From: an uncultured Woeseiaceae bacterium
GTDB lineage: Bacteria > Pseudomonadota > Gammaproteobacteria > Woeseiales > Woeseiaceae
DNA length: 6,115 nt
Assembly: GCA_947259435.1 (NCBI GenBank)
Contig: CAMYMP010000039.1
Location: 1-6,115 of the forward strand
Reading direction: 5' to 3'
Below, one piece after another: positions 6,035 through 6,115 of this stretch (positions are counted from its first letter, which is position 1; each line of letters opens with the position of its first letter). Below the pieces are notes generated by a model. That model did no database searches. It saw only the letters and a program-made list of their open reading frames with translations, and had not been told where the DNA came from. The translations under genes were made by a program, and so were the position numbers.

Positions 6035-6115
6035 ATGAACAAAGCACACCGGTTCCTGTTCCCGGCAATCGCCGCAGTGTTCCTCACGTCTTCTGTTAGC
6101 GCGCGCGCCGAAGGG
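6035..6115 (+). CDS. Exported protein, 5' fragment (signal peptide only)
   Basis: The ATG at 6035 opens a frame that runs off the window after 27 codons. The residues form a clean Sec signal peptide: a basic N-region (MNKAHR), a hydrophobic core (FLFPAIAAVFL), then TSSVSARA with an AxA-type cleavage site after A25, followed by EG. It is divergent from the patatin gene, 98 bp from the preferred patatin start. No strong ribosome site is seen; GTGGG ends only a few bases before the ATG. The mature protein lies outside the window, so its function cannot be named. Confidence 0.65.
   Translation, partial: MNKAHRFLFPAIAAVFLTSSVSARAEG

Overview
The window looks like chromosomal DNA of a moderately GC-rich Gram-negative bacterium, most likely a gammaproteobacterium. 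Four things point that way: a PEP-CTERM (exosortase-sorted) exported protein, a tRNA-Arg(CCG) with an encoded CCA end that closely resembles the enterobacterial one, a two-domain class II PPK2 enzyme, and an RssA/NTE-type patatin. This placement is inference from family distribution, not from a species marker.

Layout from left to right. (1) Bases 1-784, plus strand: the 3' part of a secreted nidogen-like (NIDO) protein ending in a textbook PEP-CTERM anchor. (2) Bases 772-2850, minus strand: a 692-residue TIR-transmembrane-TPR protein. It converges on the NIDO gene and overlaps its end by 13 bp. (3) Bases about 2851-3163: the leader and promoter of the TIR gene, then a short region packed with small hairpins. 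That region holds an 18-bp near-copy of the 3' end of the neighbouring tRNA. A strong intrinsic terminator follows. (4) Bases 3164-3240, minus strand: tRNA-Arg(CCG). (5) Bases 3241-3390: a divergent promoter region with a 10-bp direct repeat. (6) Bases 3391-4893, plus strand: polyphosphate:AMP phosphotransferase (pap). (7) Bases 4935-5936, minus strand: a patatin-like phospholipase convergent with pap. (8) Bases 6035-6115, plus strand: the start of an exported protein, of which only the signal peptide is visible.

The genes do not form one operon. Each appears to be its own transcription unit, with alternating divergent and convergent neighbours. The functions are separate: cell-surface matrix, a membrane-spanning TIR signalling or NADase protein, translation, polyphosphate/nucleotide metabolism, and lipid hydrolysis. 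No phage, transposase, integrase or CRISPR array is visible.

The most interesting item is the TIR-TM-TPR protein. It has the layout of a one-piece receptor, with a cytoplasmic TIR enzyme fold, a single membrane helix and about ten kinesin-light-chain-type TPRs predicted outside the cytoplasm. Its juxtamembrane and TPR part resembles, from memory of that family, the sensor half of bacterial Ser/Thr kinase-TPR proteins. The second point of interest is the tRNA-Arg 3'-end copy 178 bp downstream, inside the hairpin-rich spacer.
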